Origin: Kineococcus rhizosphaerae
GTDB lineage: Bacteria > Actinomycetota > Actinomycetes > Actinomycetales > Kineococcaceae
DNA length: 64,000 nucleotides
Direction of reading: 5' to 3'
Assembly (NCBI RefSeq): GCF_003002055.1
Contig: NZ_PVZF01000014.1
Span: forward strand, 1 to 64,000
Below the pieces are notes generated by a model. That model saw only the letters and a program-made list of their open reading frames with translations, searched no databases and had not been told where the DNA came from. The position numbers and the translations under genes are program-made. Below are positions 1-9,429 of the stretch, in pieces; position 1 is the stretch's first letter, and every line of letters starts with the position of its first letter.

Positions 1-1
1 G

Positions 2-85
2 GCGGTCGCCATGGTTGAGATTGCCTACACGCGGATGATGCTGCGCCGGTTGACCAGGCCGGCGCAGCCCTCACCGCACATCTAA
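2..85 (+). CDS. C-terminal tail of a gene cut by the window start, possibly an IS5-like transposase
   Basis: An open frame enters from the left edge and stops at TAA 83-85. The last residues include AMVEIAYTRMMLRRLTRP. An aromatic and arginine-rich C-terminus of this kind is common at the end of IS5-family transposases, but 27 residues are too few to be sure. No terminal inverted repeat or target-site duplication could be identified downstream. It could equally be the end of an unrelated gene. Confidence 0.3.
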   Translation, partial: AVAMVEIAYTRMMLRRLTRPAQPSPHI

Positions 86-180
86 AACAGTCACTCAGCA
101 GGCATGAGGTCCTCGCTCACGTGGGGAGTGAGGGCGAGCGTAGTTGACACGGGAGCCGACCGTGACGTTGACTGGCCGGA

Positions 181-263
181 CCATCCAGAGCGGCCGAGAG
201 ACTTGGCTCGACGACGCCGCAGCAACCCCCCTCGAGGGTCGGTGCTTCCGCCAAGGACGATGG
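181..263 (+). promoter_or_regulatory. SAM-I (S-box) riboswitch 1
   Basis: The element has P1 strands CCATC (181-185) and GATGG (259-263). Between them is the S-box core: CAGAGCGGC, GAGAGACTTGGC, GCAGCAACC and the 3' GGTGCTTCCGCC block. The fold and core match the SAM-I class rather than SAM-IV. The Shine-Dalgarno GGAGG (262-266) overlaps the 3' strand of P1, so SAM binding would hide the ribosome site of the TTG start at 272. I see no terminator hairpin before the gene, so translational control is the likely mode. A TTGACA at 144-149 may be the -35 box. Confidence 0.9.
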
Positions 264-271
264 AGGACGCG

Positions 272-1648
272 TTGCCCGGCCCCAAGCCGTTGTTGCTCAA
301 CCTGTTCGAGATGAACTGCGTGAGCCACATCACTCACGGGCTGTGGCGGTTGCCCGGCAACCACCGCCACGAGTTCAACGACATCGGCTACTGGACGACG
401 CTGGCCCGGCTCGCCGAGGAGGCGCAGTTCGACGCCGTGTTCCTCGCCGACGTCCTCGGGGCGTACGACGTGTACCGCGACGGCCCGCAGACGGCGCTGC
501 GCGAGGGTCTGCAGATCCCCAGCAACGACCCGATGCTCGTGGTGCCCGCGATGGCCGCGGTGACCGAGCACCTCGGGTTCGGGGTGACCTCCTCCACCAG
601 CTACGAACCACCGTTCCCCTTCGCGCGCCGGATGAGCACGCTGGACCACCTCACGAAGGGGCGCGTCGGCTGGAACGTGGTGACGAGCTACCTGCCGAAC
701 GCGGCGCGCAACTTCGGTCTGTCCGGGCAGATCGAGCACGCCGAGCGGTACCGGATCGCGGACGAGTTCATGGAGGTCGTCTACAAGCTCTGGGAGGGTT
801 CCTGGGACGCCGACGCCGTGGTCGCCGACCGCGAGCGGGGCGTCGTCGTCGAACCGGACCGGGTGCGGCCGATCGACCACGAGGGCACCTGCTACCGGGT
901 CGCCGGCCCGCACCTGTCCTCCCCCTCCCGGCAGCGCACGCCGCTGGTCATCCAGGCGACGGCCTCGGCCGACGGGATCGAGTTCGCCGGCCGGCACGCC
1001 GAACTGGTCTTCACCGGCGGCCCGGACCACGCCACCGTCAAGCGCACGATCGCCGCGGTCCGCGCCGCGGCCGAACGCAACGGCCGTGACCCGCTGAGCG
1101 TGAAGTTCGTCGTGCAGGCCACGGTCGTCACGGGCCACACCGAGTCCGACGTCGTCGCCAAGCTCGCCGCGCACGCGCGGTACGACAGCCTCGAGGGCAG
1201 GCTCGCGCACGCCTCGCTGCCCTTCGACCCGCTGGCTCACCCCGCCGACCGCACGGTGGGCGACGCGCTGGCGCTCGAGGGCCGGCTGGACCACCCCGGC
1301 GCGGCGCACCTGCCGTGGCAGCGCAGCGTGGGTGACTTCACCGCCGCCCTCGCCCGCCGGGAACGCACGTTCGCGGCCGTCGGCACCCCCGACGCCGTCG
1401 TCGCCCAGATCGAGCACTGGCTCGACGACGTCGGCATCGACGGCATCAACCTCACCCAGCAGCACAGCTACGGGACCCTGCAGGACTTCGCCGAACTCGT
1501 CGGCCCGAGGTTGCGCGAGCGCGGCCGCCGGCCCGACGGGTACGTCCCGGGCCAGACGCTGCGCGAACGCCTCGGCGGCAGCGGCCCGCTGCTGCCCGAC
1601 GACCACACCGGCGCCCGGTTCCGCCGTGCCGCCGTCCCCACCCCCTGA
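272..1648 (+). CDS. FMNH2-dependent LLM monooxygenase, NtaA/SnaA/DszA family (organosulfur type)
   Basis: Predicted 458 aa flavin-dependent monooxygenase of the bacterial luciferase superfamily, NtaA/SnaA/DszA branch. These enzymes use reduced FMN and O2 to cleave C-N or C-S bonds; relatives act on sulfones and sulfonates. Family signatures are NDIGYW (36-41), FDAVFLADV (53-61), the TSSTSYEPPFPFAR stretch (106-119) and GWNVVTSY (133-140). TTG at 272 is chosen because GGAGG lies 5 nt upstream. The in-frame ATG at 260 lies inside riboswitch P1 and has no ribosome site. Control by a SAM riboswitch implies a role in releasing sulfur from an organic source, which is inference. No flavin reductase gene is seen nearby. 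Confidence 0.85.
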   Translation: MPGPKPLLLNLFEMNCVSHITHGLWRLPGNHRHEFNDIGYWTTLARLAEEAQFDAVFLADVLGAYDVYRDGPQTALREGLQIPSNDPMLVVPAMAAVTEHLGFGVTSSTSYEPPFPFARRMSTLDHLTKGRVGWNVVTSYLPNAARNFGLSGQIEHAERYRIADEFMEVVYKLWEGSWDADAVVADRERGVVVEPDRVRPIDHEGTCYRVAGPHLSSPSRQRTPLVIQATASADGIEFAGRHAELVFTGGPDHATVKRTIAAVRAAAERNGRDPLSVKFVVQATVVTGHTESDVVAKLAAHARYDSLEGRLAHASLPFDPLAHPADRTVGDALALEGRLDHPGAAHLPWQRSVGDFTAALARRERTFAAVGTPDAVVAQIEHWLDDVGIDGINLTQQHSYGTLQDFAELVGPRLRERGRRPDGYVPGQTLRERLGGSGPLLPDDHTGARFRRAAVPTP

Positions 1649-1664
1649 CGCCAGGAGCCCCGAC

Positions 1665-2708
1665 ATGCCCACCCCGTTCCACGTGTTCCTGGAGGTCGAC
1701 GGCGGAGGCTGGCACCCCGCCGCCTGGCGCCGTTCCCGCACCACCCCGGACCAGGTGTTCTCCCCGGCCCGCCTGAAGGAGTTCGCCGTCACCGCGCAGG
1801 CGCAGGGCCTGACCGGGCTGACGTTCGAGGACTCCACGGAGCCGAACCCGCGCAACCCCGTCGGTCACCTCGACGCGGTGCAGCGCGCGGCCTTCCTGGC
1901 CGGGACGACCGACGCGATCGGGCTGCTCCCCGTCGCCGCGACGACGTACTCCGAGCCGTTCCACGTGGCCGCGCAGATCGCCTCCCTGGACCACTCCAGC
2001 CGGGGCCGGGCGGGGTGGATCGCGACGACCTCGCCCGCCGCGGCCGCGCGCAGCGTGAACCTGCCCGTCGAGGCCGACCCCGCCGGCGAGCTGGCCGACG
2101 TGGTCCGCACCGTCCGCGCGCTGTGGGATTCCTGGGAGGACGACGCGGTGATCCGCGACGTCGCCACGGGCCGCTACGTCGACCGCGACCGGTTGCACTA
2201 CGTGGACGTCGAGACCGACTCCTTCTCCGTGAAGGGCCCGCTGACCGTCCCGCGGTCCCCGCAGGGCCAGTCCGTCGTCGCCGTCCACGCACGGGACCTG
2301 ACCCCGGGCACCGCGGCCGACGTCGTGTTCAGCGGGGACGAGCGGGCCCGCCGCACCGCGGGTGGGCCGCTCGTCGTGCTCGACGTCGAGGTCGCCCTCG
2401 ACACCGAGGCCCACCCGGCGGCGGACCGCCTCACGGCCCTGGACGCCGACGCGACGGCCCCGGACCGGGGCCGGATCCGCTGGTCGGGGTCGGGTGAAGG
2501 TTTCGCCCGGTACTTGAGCGACCTGGCCGGTTCCGTCGACGGCGTCCGGGTGCACGCCGCGGTCCTCGACGAGGACCTGCGCACGCTGCTGCGCACGACG
2601 TTCCCCGCCCTGCGCGTCGCCCGTCTGCTGCAGCCGCCGACCGCCGGGGCGACCCTGCGGTCCACGTTGGGCCTGGCCCGACCCGCCAACCAGTTCGCGA
2701 CGGCCTGA
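1665..2708 (+). CDS. LLM-class flavin-dependent oxidoreductase, short divergent member
   Basis: Predicted 347 aa, about 100 residues shorter than its two neighbours. It keeps the LLM opening and the ATTYSEPFHVAAQIASLDH and SRGRAGW segments that align with strand 4-5 of the monooxygenase barrel. The usual WNVVT block is degraded to GWIATT and the C-terminal insertion is reduced. The ATG at 1665 follows CCAGGAG. It lies 16 nt after the first monooxygenase and 12 nt before the third, so the three form one riboswitch-controlled operon. It may be a second substrate-specific monooxygenase or a partner subunit. The sequence alone does not say whether it still binds FMN. Confidence 0.75.
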   Translation: MPTPFHVFLEVDGGGWHPAAWRRSRTTPDQVFSPARLKEFAVTAQAQGLTGLTFEDSTEPNPRNPVGHLDAVQRAAFLAGTTDAIGLLPVAATTYSEPFHVAAQIASLDHSSRGRAGWIATTSPAAAARSVNLPVEADPAGELADVVRTVRALWDSWEDDAVIRDVATGRYVDRDRLHYVDVETDSFSVKGPLTVPRSPQGQSVVAVHARDLTPGTAADVVFSGDERARRTAGGPLVVLDVEVALDTEAHPAADRLTALDADATAPDRGRIRWSGSGEGFARYLSDLAGSVDGVRVHAAVLDEDLRTLLRTTFPALRVARLLQPPTAGATLRSTLGLARPANQFATA

Positions 2709-2720
2709 GGACCTTCCCCC

Positions 2721-4049
2721 ATGACTGACGACACGACCGAACTCCGCTACCCCGACGCCGTCGTCCGCTTCGGCGTGTTCTTCCAGGGCGTCAACCACAG
2801 CACCATCTGGTCGGACCCCCGCAGCGGTTCCCAACTGCACCACTCGACGTTCACGCAGCTGGCCCAGACCGCCGAACGCGGGTTGTTCGACGCGTTCTTC
2901 CTCGGCGAGGGCCTGCGGCTGCGCGAGCAGCGCGGCAAGATCCACGACCTCGACGTCGTGGGCCGTCCCGACGCCCTGACCGAGCTGGCGACGCTCGCGG
3001 GGCTCACCTCGAAGATCGGTCTGGTCGCCACCCAGAACACGACGTACAACGACCCGGCCGACCTCGCCCGCCGTCTCGCCTCGCTGGACGTGCTGTCCGG
3101 CGGCCGCGCCGCGTGGAACGTCGTGACGACCGACAACGCGTGGACGGGCGCGAACTTCCGCCGCGGTGGGTACCTCGACCACGCGGACCGGTACGAACGC
3201 GCCGAACGCTTCGTGAACCTGGCCAAGCGCGTGTGGGACAGCTGGAACGGCGACGGTTTCGACGCGGTCGCCTCCGACGACCGGTTCTTCGACGTCGAGT
3301 TCACCCCGACCGTGCCGCGCAGCGCGCAGCAGCACCCCGTCCTGTTCCAGGCCGGAGACTCCCCCGCGGGCCGCGACTTCGCCACCCGCACCGCGGACGT
3401 GATCTTCTCCCGGCACGGCACCGACCACGCCGACGCGCTCGCCTTCGCCGACGACATCCGGCGCCGGACCGTCGCGGCCGGCCGCCCCGAGGGGGACGTG
3501 CTCATCCTGCCGGGGACGCAGATCGTCGTGGCCGACACCGAGGCCGAGGTCGAGGAGAAGGCCCGCTGGGTCCTCGAGCAGCAGGTCACCCCCGCCACCG
3601 CGCTGTCCCTCGTGGGCCAGGTGTGGGGCGAGGACCTGTCCGGCTACGACCCCGACGGTCCGCTGCCGGCGCACGACCCGGTCATCGAGGACATCGACGG
3701 GACGCGCGGGGCCCACCGCGCGGGCGCGAACGCGCGGAGCCTGGCGCAGCAGTGGCGGGCGGTCGCCGAGGAGAACAAGTTCTCGCTGCGCGAACTGGTC
3801 CTGCACCACTCCTCCGAGCGCGGTTTCGCGGGGACCGCCTCGCAGCTGGCCGACGAACTCACCTTCTGGGTGCGTTCGGGCGCCAGCAACGGTTTCAACA
3901 TCACGCCGTACCTGGTCCCGAGCGGGCTGGACGACATCGTCGACCAGCTCGTCCCGGCGCTGCAAGACCGCGGCGCCTACCCGATCGAGTACGTCGGGGA
4001 CACCCTGCGCGAGCACCTCGGCCTGCGGGCGCCCCTCACCCGCCGCTGA
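2721..4049 (+). CDS. FMNH2-dependent LLM monooxygenase, NtaA/SnaA/DszA family
   Basis: Predicted 442 aa full-length member of the same family as the first gene of the operon. Visible signatures are FDAFFLGEGL (56-65), LVATQNTTYNDPADLARRLA (101-120) and AAWNVVTTDN (130-139). It is the last gene of the three-gene unit and is followed by a perfect hairpin. Two full-length paralogs plus one short copy behind one SAM riboswitch suggest several organosulfur substrates or successive oxidation steps. The exact substrate (sulfone, sulfonate or sulfide) cannot be read from the sequence. Confidence 0.85.
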   Translation: MTDDTTELRYPDAVVRFGVFFQGVNHSTIWSDPRSGSQLHHSTFTQLAQTAERGLFDAFFLGEGLRLREQRGKIHDLDVVGRPDALTELATLAGLTSKIGLVATQNTTYNDPADLARRLASLDVLSGGRAAWNVVTTDNAWTGANFRRGGYLDHADRYERAERFVNLAKRVWDSWNGDGFDAVASDDRFFDVEFTPTVPRSAQQHPVLFQAGDSPAGRDFATRTADVIFSRHGTDHADALAFADDIRRRTVAAGRPEGDVLILPGTQIVVADTEAEVEEKARWVLEQQVTPATALSLVGQVWGEDLSGYDPDGPLPAHDPVIEDIDGTRGAHRAGANARSLAQQWRAVAEENKFSLRELVLHHSSERGFAGTASQLADELTFWVRSGASNGFNITPYLVPSGLDDIVDQLVPALQDRGAYPIEYVGDTLREHLGLRAPLTRR

Positions 4050-4072
4050 CCGCGTTACCGGCTGCTCCCCCG

Positions 4073-4135
4073 CGCCGAAGGCACACCTCGCGCCCTGATC
4101 ACCAGCAGTTCAGGGCGCGAGGTGTGCCTTCGGCG
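4073..4135. terminator. perfect 26-bp hairpin between convergent genes
   Basis: Arms 4073-4098 and 4110-4135 are exactly complementary over 26 bp around an 11-nt loop (4099-4109). It separates the convergent monooxygenase operon and ATP-grasp gene, so a bidirectional terminator role is reasonable, though no U-tract follows. The length, and the shared GATCACC at the apex of another hairpin at 23426-23480, could instead mean a dispersed repeat. Confidence 0.7.
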
Positions 4136-4155
4136 GGATTCGGGGGCGGTGGGCG

Positions 4156-5166
4156 TCAGGGGCGGTGCGAGGTCTCGGTGCGCAGGAGCGCGCCGAGGTA
4201 CGCCGCGATCTCCCCGGGACCCGACCGCGGCGCGACGGCCTCGACGGCGGGGTTGTAGTTCGTGTTCGTGTTGACGTCGTACGTCACCGTGCGCCCGTCG
4301 GCGGTCTCCAGGAACTCGATCCCGGCGATCTCGATGCCGGCCCCGCGCAGCAGGTCCTCGTACCGCTTCACGAGCGGGGTGTCCGCGGTGATCTCCTCGC
4401 GCAGCGAGAACAACCCTTGCGGCGAGTCGACGACGCACGCCTCGAGCGTCTGCCCGGAGGTCGGGACCTCGCAGGCGTCGGCGGGGCACAGTTCGAAGCT
4501 CCCCGCGGAGGTGTCGACGCGCACCGCGTAGACGAAGCGGCCCCCGACGAACTCGGCGCGCGTGATGAACGGCTGGGCCGAGCGCAGGTACTCCTGCAGC
4601 AGGGTGATCCCGTCGGCCGGTTCCTCGAAGTCCGGCGAGGCGACGTACGCGTCGAACTCGTCGTGCGTGTCGAAGCGCCGGACGCCCAGGCCCTTGCCAC
4701 CCTGGTTGTGCTTGGTGATGAACGGCGCCTCGAGCTCACGGGCACGCGTCGACAGGTCGTCGCGGCCGAACACGGCGAGCGTGCGGGGGACGTCGAACCC
4801 GTTGCGGCGCAGCAGGGCGTGCTGCGCAACCTTGCTCACTTCGAGCTCCACCACACGGGACCCACCCACGACACGCCGCCCCCACCCCTCCAGCCAGGCG
4901 ACCACGGCGCGCGTGTACTCCTTGGTGCGGGCGTTGCCCCGGGTGTGCGCGGACGCGCTCAGGCGCGACCAGTAGACGCCCGGGGCCGGTTCAGCGTCCA
5001 GGTCGAGGGAACCGTCGGTGAGCAGCACCTCCTGGAACGGGACGCCGGCGGCGCGCAGGGCCGCCTCGAAGGGCGGGAACCACTCCGGGTTCTCGTGGAC
5101 GACGTGCACGCGGGGTTCGGCGTCGGCGGCGAAGCTCCACCGACGGGTGTCCTCGACGACGGTCAT
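4156..5166 (-). CDS. ATP-grasp domain protein (RimK-like)
   Basis: Predicted 336 aa. The middle and C-terminal parts look like an ATP-grasp fold: ITKHNQGGKGLGVRRF (about residues 150-165) is the phosphate-binding lysine/glycine loop, and AGIEFLETADGR followed by DVNTNTNYNP near the C-terminus supplies the metal-binding Glu and Asn. Such enzymes ligate a carboxylate to an amine or thiol with ATP. The ATG at 5166 has GGAGG upstream. The gene is transcribed away from riboswitch 2 and is not under an S-box. No close neighbour suggests its substrate. Confidence 0.7.
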   Translation of the reverse strand: MTVVEDTRRWSFAADAEPRVHVVHENPEWFPPFEAALRAAGVPFQEVLLTDGSLDLDAEPAPGVYWSRLSASAHTRGNARTKEYTRAVVAWLEGWGRRVVGGSRVVELEVSKVAQHALLRRNGFDVPRTLAVFGRDDLSTRARELEAPFITKHNQGGKGLGVRRFDTHDEFDAYVASPDFEEPADGITLLQEYLRSAQPFITRAEFVGGRFVYAVRVDTSAGSFELCPADACEVPTSGQTLEACVVDSPQGLFSLREEITADTPLVKRYEDLLRGAGIEIAGIEFLETADGRTVTYDVNTNTNYNPAVEAVAPRSGPGEIAAYLGALLRTETSHRP

Positions 5167-5305
5167 GCGGTTCCTCCGGGGGTTCGGGAGCTCTCGGTCC
5201 AGGGTGCCACCCCGGCCAGGGAACCACCTCCCGCGGTGGGTCCGCCCGACAGCCGGCATGGAAGCGCTTCACCACCCGGGACGGTCCGTGCGGGCGGTCC
5301 GGCGC

Positions 5306-5335
5306 TTGGAGAAACCCGCTCCGGTGGGATAGTTT
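5306..5335 (+). promoter_or_regulatory. promoter of the riboswitch-2 operon
   Basis: TTGGAG (5306-5311) and TAGTTT (5330-5335) are spaced by 18 nt and lie just before the riboswitch P1 at 5344. This is the clearest sigma-70-like promoter of the five S-box units. Confidence 0.55.
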
Positions 5336-5343
5336 CGAACCGT

Positions 5344-5432
5344 CCATCCAGAGCGACCGAGAGACCTGGCTCGTCGACGTCGCAGCAACCCCCCGACCCG
5401 TCGGGCGAGGGTGCTTCCGCCAGGACCGATGG
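5344..5432 (+). promoter_or_regulatory. SAM-I (S-box) riboswitch 2
   Basis: P1 is CCATC (5344-5348) with GATGG (5428-5432). The core CAGAGCGACC, GAGAGACCTGGCTCG, GCAGCAACC and GGTGCTTCCGCCAGGACC is intact. P3/P4 carry a variable CCCGACCCGTCGGG hairpin. A leader-peptide ATG follows 10 nt after P1. It controls the FAD/NAD(P)-binding protein and amino-acid transporter operon. Confidence 0.92.
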
Positions 5433-5442
5433 GAGTCGCGAG

Positions 5443-5535
5443 ATGAGTGCCCGCACCGCACCCGGGAGCCTGCTGGTCCGCCGGCGCCACGTCGACCTGG
5501 GTCGTCTGAGCTCGGCGGTCTGTGCGGGGGTCTGA
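5443..5535 (+). CDS. RRHVDL-type leader peptide, 30 aa
   Basis: A 30-codon frame starts at ATG 5443 and ends at TGA 5533. It contains VRRRHVDLGRLSSAVC near its C-terminus. This matches the putative leader peptide family found upstream of sulfur genes in actinobacteria. The single Cys codon is near the end. The structural gene begins 72 nt downstream across a GC-rich stretch that can form hairpins near its ribosome site. A role in cysteine- or translation-dependent control is inferred from the known mycobacterial Cys-codon attenuators, not shown here. Confidence 0.75.
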   Translation: MSARTAPGSLLVRRRHVDLGRLSSAVCAGV

Positions 5536-5607
5536 CCCCCGTCCGTCGCGGCCCCGCCCGCGGACGTCCCCTGCGCCGGTGTCGGCGCGGACCTCCGGAG
5601 CACCCCC

Positions 5608-7590
5608 TTGTCACGCACTCCCCCGTCCCCATCACCGTCCCGTTCCCTCGGCGTCGTCGGTGCCGGTCCGCGGACCCTCGTCCTCCTGCAGCGTCTCGGC
5701 GCCCAGCACGCCGCGGCCGACGACGGGTCCGTCCTCGACGTCCACGTGGTGGACCCGTACGACTCCGGCGCCGGCCGGGTGTGGCGCCAGGCCCAGGACC
5801 CGTTGCTGTGGATGAACTCGCGGGCCGCGGACATCAGCGTCCTGCCCGACGAGTCCGTCACCGGCCTGGCCGAACCCGTGCTGCGCGGCCCGTCGCTGGC
5901 CGGGTGGGTCCACGAGAACCGCGCCGACCTCGTGCACGACGCGGCCGCCGCCGGTGACGACCTGCTGCGCGAGGAGGTGCTGCGCCACGAACCCGGGTCC
6001 TTCACCTCGCGCCGCCTCGCCAGCGGGTACTTCGCCGACGCGTGGGCCCGCACGCTGGCCGGGCTGCCCGCGGGGGTGCGGGTCCACCGGCACGCCCGGA
6101 CCGTCCTGGACCTGACCGACGACCCCCGCGACGGCCGTCAGGTGCTGCACCTGGCCGGGCAGGAGGAGACCCTGACGGTCGACGCGGTGCTGCTCGTCCA
6201 GGGGCACCTCGACGTCCGGCCCGGTCCCCGCGAACGGCGCATCGCGACGTTCGCCCGCACCCACGGCCTGGCCTACGTGCGCCCGGGCTACACCGGCGAC
6301 CAGGACCTCGACGTCCTGCGCCCGGGCTCGGACGTCGTCGTGGTCGGCATGGGCCTGGCCTTCGTCGACCTCGTGGTGCGCCTGACCGAGGGCCGCGGCG
6401 GGCGGTTCACGGAACGCCCGGACGGCTCCCTGGACTACCACCCCAGCGGCCGGGAACCGCGGCTGCACGTCGGCTCGCGACGCGGCGTCCCGTACCGCTC
6501 GAAGATCGGTTACGAGACCCCGAAGGACCTCGGGCTGCCGCGCCACTACTCGGCGCAGACCGTCGCGGACCTGCACGGGGACGCCCCGCTGGACCTGCGG
6601 GCGGACCTGTGGCCGCTGATCGTCAAGGAACTGGCCGGGGCCCACTACCGCGAGCTGTTCCGCAGCCACCCCGGACGCACCGCGCTGGCCGCGGCCGAGT
6701 TCGACGCCCGGTTCTCCCGCGCGGCCTGGGGCTCGGCCGAGGTCGACGACCTCGTCGAACGCTCCGTCCCCGACCCCGCCGACCGCTTCGACGCCGCCGA
6801 GCTGGACCGGCCGCTGGACGGGTGGTGGGGGACGTCCGGGGACGAGGTCCACGAGCGCGTCCTGCAGCACCTCGAGGACGACCGGACCCGGCGGGCCGAT
6901 GCGCGCCACTCCCCCGACGCCGCGGTCGTCGCGGCCCTGCTGTCCGCCTACGTCGTGACCGCCGGTCTGCACGCCGCCGGGCGGCTCAACGCCCGGTCCT
7001 CGGCCCTGGACGTCGACGGCTGGTGGCACGGGTTCTTCAGCTACGTCGCCAGCGGGCCGCCGCCGCAGCGGTTGCGGCAGCTGTCCGCCCTGGCCCGCGC
7101 CGGACTGCTGCGGTTCCTCGGGGCCGGGCTGAACGTCGTCGCCGACCCCGGGGCGGGCTCGTTCACCGCCAGCTCGGACAGCGGGCCCCACGAGGTGCGG
7201 GCGCAGGGCCTCGTCGAGGCGCGGTTGCCCGTCCCGGACCTGGAGCGCACCTCTGACGTGCTGCTGACGCGGCTGCGCGAACGCGGCGACGTGCGGGCCC
7301 ACCAGGTCCTCGACGGTGAGACCCGGCTGTCGAACGGCCGGCTCGTCGTGGACGGCCGGGGCCGGCTGGTCCGCGACGACGGGTCCCCGCACCCGCGCCG
7401 CTTCGCCACGGGGGCCTGGGTCTCGGGCGAGGGCGCCGCCGCGGCGTTCGCCCGGCCGGGCACGAACGCCGAGCTCTTCCGGCGGGCCGACCGGCTCGCC
7501 GCGGACCTGCTGCGGGCCGGGACCTCTGCGCCCCCCACGCCCCGCTCCGTGCCCACCGCCCTGTCCGAACTCCCAGGAGACCGTCGATGA
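5608..7590 (+). CDS. FAD/NAD(P)-binding protein (NAD_binding_9 type)
   Basis: Predicted 660 aa flavoprotein. The N-terminus has the dinucleotide-binding loop VVGAGPRTLVLLQRL (about residues 12-26). The family-typical DPYDSGAGRVWR and LLWMNSRAADISVLPDES follow. A second Rossmann motif, DVVVVGMGLAFVDLVVRL, lies near residue 250. TTG 5608 is chosen because CCGGAG sits 8 nt upstream. It overlaps the permease start by 4 nt, so it is co-translated with a polar amino-acid ABC transporter. An oxidase or N-/S-oxygenase acting on an imported sulfur amino acid is plausible, but its reaction is not known from the sequence. Confidence 0.75.
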   Translation: MSRTPPSPSPSRSLGVVGAGPRTLVLLQRLGAQHAAADDGSVLDVHVVDPYDSGAGRVWRQAQDPLLWMNSRAADISVLPDESVTGLAEPVLRGPSLAGWVHENRADLVHDAAAAGDDLLREEVLRHEPGSFTSRRLASGYFADAWARTLAGLPAGVRVHRHARTVLDLTDDPRDGRQVLHLAGQEETLTVDAVLLVQGHLDVRPGPRERRIATFARTHGLAYVRPGYTGDQDLDVLRPGSDVVVVGMGLAFVDLVVRLTEGRGGRFTERPDGSLDYHPSGREPRLHVGSRRGVPYRSKIGYETPKDLGLPRHYSAQTVADLHGDAPLDLRADLWPLIVKELAGAHYRELFRSHPGRTALAAAEFDARFSRAAWGSAEVDDLVERSVPDPADRFDAAELDRPLDGWWGTSGDEVHERVLQHLEDDRTRRADARHSPDAAVVAALLSAYVVTAGLHAAGRLNARSSALDVDGWWHGFFSYVASGPPPQRLRQLSALARAGLLRFLGAGLNVVADPGAGSFTASSDSGPHEVRAQGLVEARLPVPDLERTSDVLLTRLRERGDVRAHQVLDGETRLSNGRLVVDGRGRLVRDDGSPHPRRFATGAWVSGEGAAAAFARPGTNAELFRRADRLAADLLRAGTSAPPTPRSVPTALSELPGDRR

Positions 7591-8548
7591 GCGAGACGAC
7601 TCGCACCGGCACCGCCCCCAGCCGCTCGCTGGCGACCGAGGAACCCGCGGGGGCTGTCAAGGTCCTGCCCGCACGCCACCCGTGGCGGTGGGTCGCGACG
7701 GCGGTCGTCGCGGTGGTCGCGGCGATGGCCGTCAACGCCCTCGTGACGAACCCCGCGTGGGAGTGGCCCACGGTCGGTGAGTTCCTGTTCTCCGCCACGA
7801 TCCTGGAATCGATGTGGCTGACCGTGAAGCTGACCATCGTCGGCACGGCCATCGGTCTCGTGCTGGGCACGGTGCTGGCGCTCATGCGGATGTCGAAGAA
7901 CCCCCTGCTGCAGGGTGTCAGCTTCGCCTACATCAGCGTCTTCCGCTCGGTCCCGCTGATCCTGCAGCTCCTGTTCTGGTTCAACCTGGCGATCCTCTAC
8001 AAGAACATCGGGTTCGGGGTCCCCTTCGGGCCGCAGTTCTGGACCTTCTCGACCCAGAACCTCATCGCTCCGCTCACCGCCGCGTTCCTCGGCCTGGGCC
8101 TGCACCAGGCCGCCTACTTCGCGGAGATCGTCCGTTCCGGGTTCCTGGCGATCGACCCGGGTCAGCGCGAGGCGGCGGCCGCGCTGGGGATCCCCCAGTT
8201 CCGGCAGTTCTGGCGCATCCAGCTCCCGCAGGCCCTGCGGATCATCGTCCCCACCACCGGCAACGAGATCATCGGTCTGCTCAAGGGCACGTCGGTCGTC
8301 TACATCATGGCGCTGCCCGAGCTCTTCTACCAGGTGCAGGTCGTGTACAACCGCACCGGCCGGGTCATCCCGTTGCTCCTCGTGGCCGCGATCTGGTACT
8401 TCGTCCTCACCACCGTGCTGTCCATCGCGCAGTGGTTCGTCGAGCGCTACTACGGCCGCGGCAGCGACCGGAACCAGACCGAGCTCCCGCTGCTGAAGCT
8501 CGTCCGCACCGTGCGGGCCGCCCGCACCCGTCGCCCGGGGGTCTCCCG

Positions 8549-8552
<4 letters not shown>
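7587..8552 (+). CDS. polar amino-acid ABC transporter permease (HisM/GlnP type)
   Basis: Predicted 321 aa inner-membrane protein with about five to six transmembrane segments. The region from [20 protein letters not shown] through the EAA loop around [17 protein letters not shown] is typical of the HisMQ permease family. An N-terminal extension of about 30 residues precedes the first membrane helix. ATGA overlaps on both sides couple it to the flavoprotein and the ATPase. Only one permease is present, so it should act as a homodimer. Position behind an S-box suggests cystine, cysteine or methionine as cargo. Confidence 0.88.
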
Positions 8553-9340
<788 letters not shown>

Positions 9341-9429
9341 ACCACCCAGCCCCACCCCGGTCCGGCGCGAACGCCGGACCGCCCTGTCGGCCTGCCACGA
9401 GGCAGGTCCGCAAACCCGAGGAGAACCCC

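Noticed and set aside
1452-4016. Very long antisense open frame (over 800 codons) opposite the LLM genes, and similar frames at 95-1855, 18073-19563 and 59309-62089
   Set aside because: They are opposite strongly recognised genes, lack domain similarity and have the Arg/Gly/Pro/Ala/Val/Asp-rich composition expected of GC-rich shadow frames.
4156-5166. ATP-grasp gene as part of the sulfur regulon
   Set aside because: It is transcribed away from riboswitch 2, has its own upstream region without an S-box, and shows no sulfur-specific feature.
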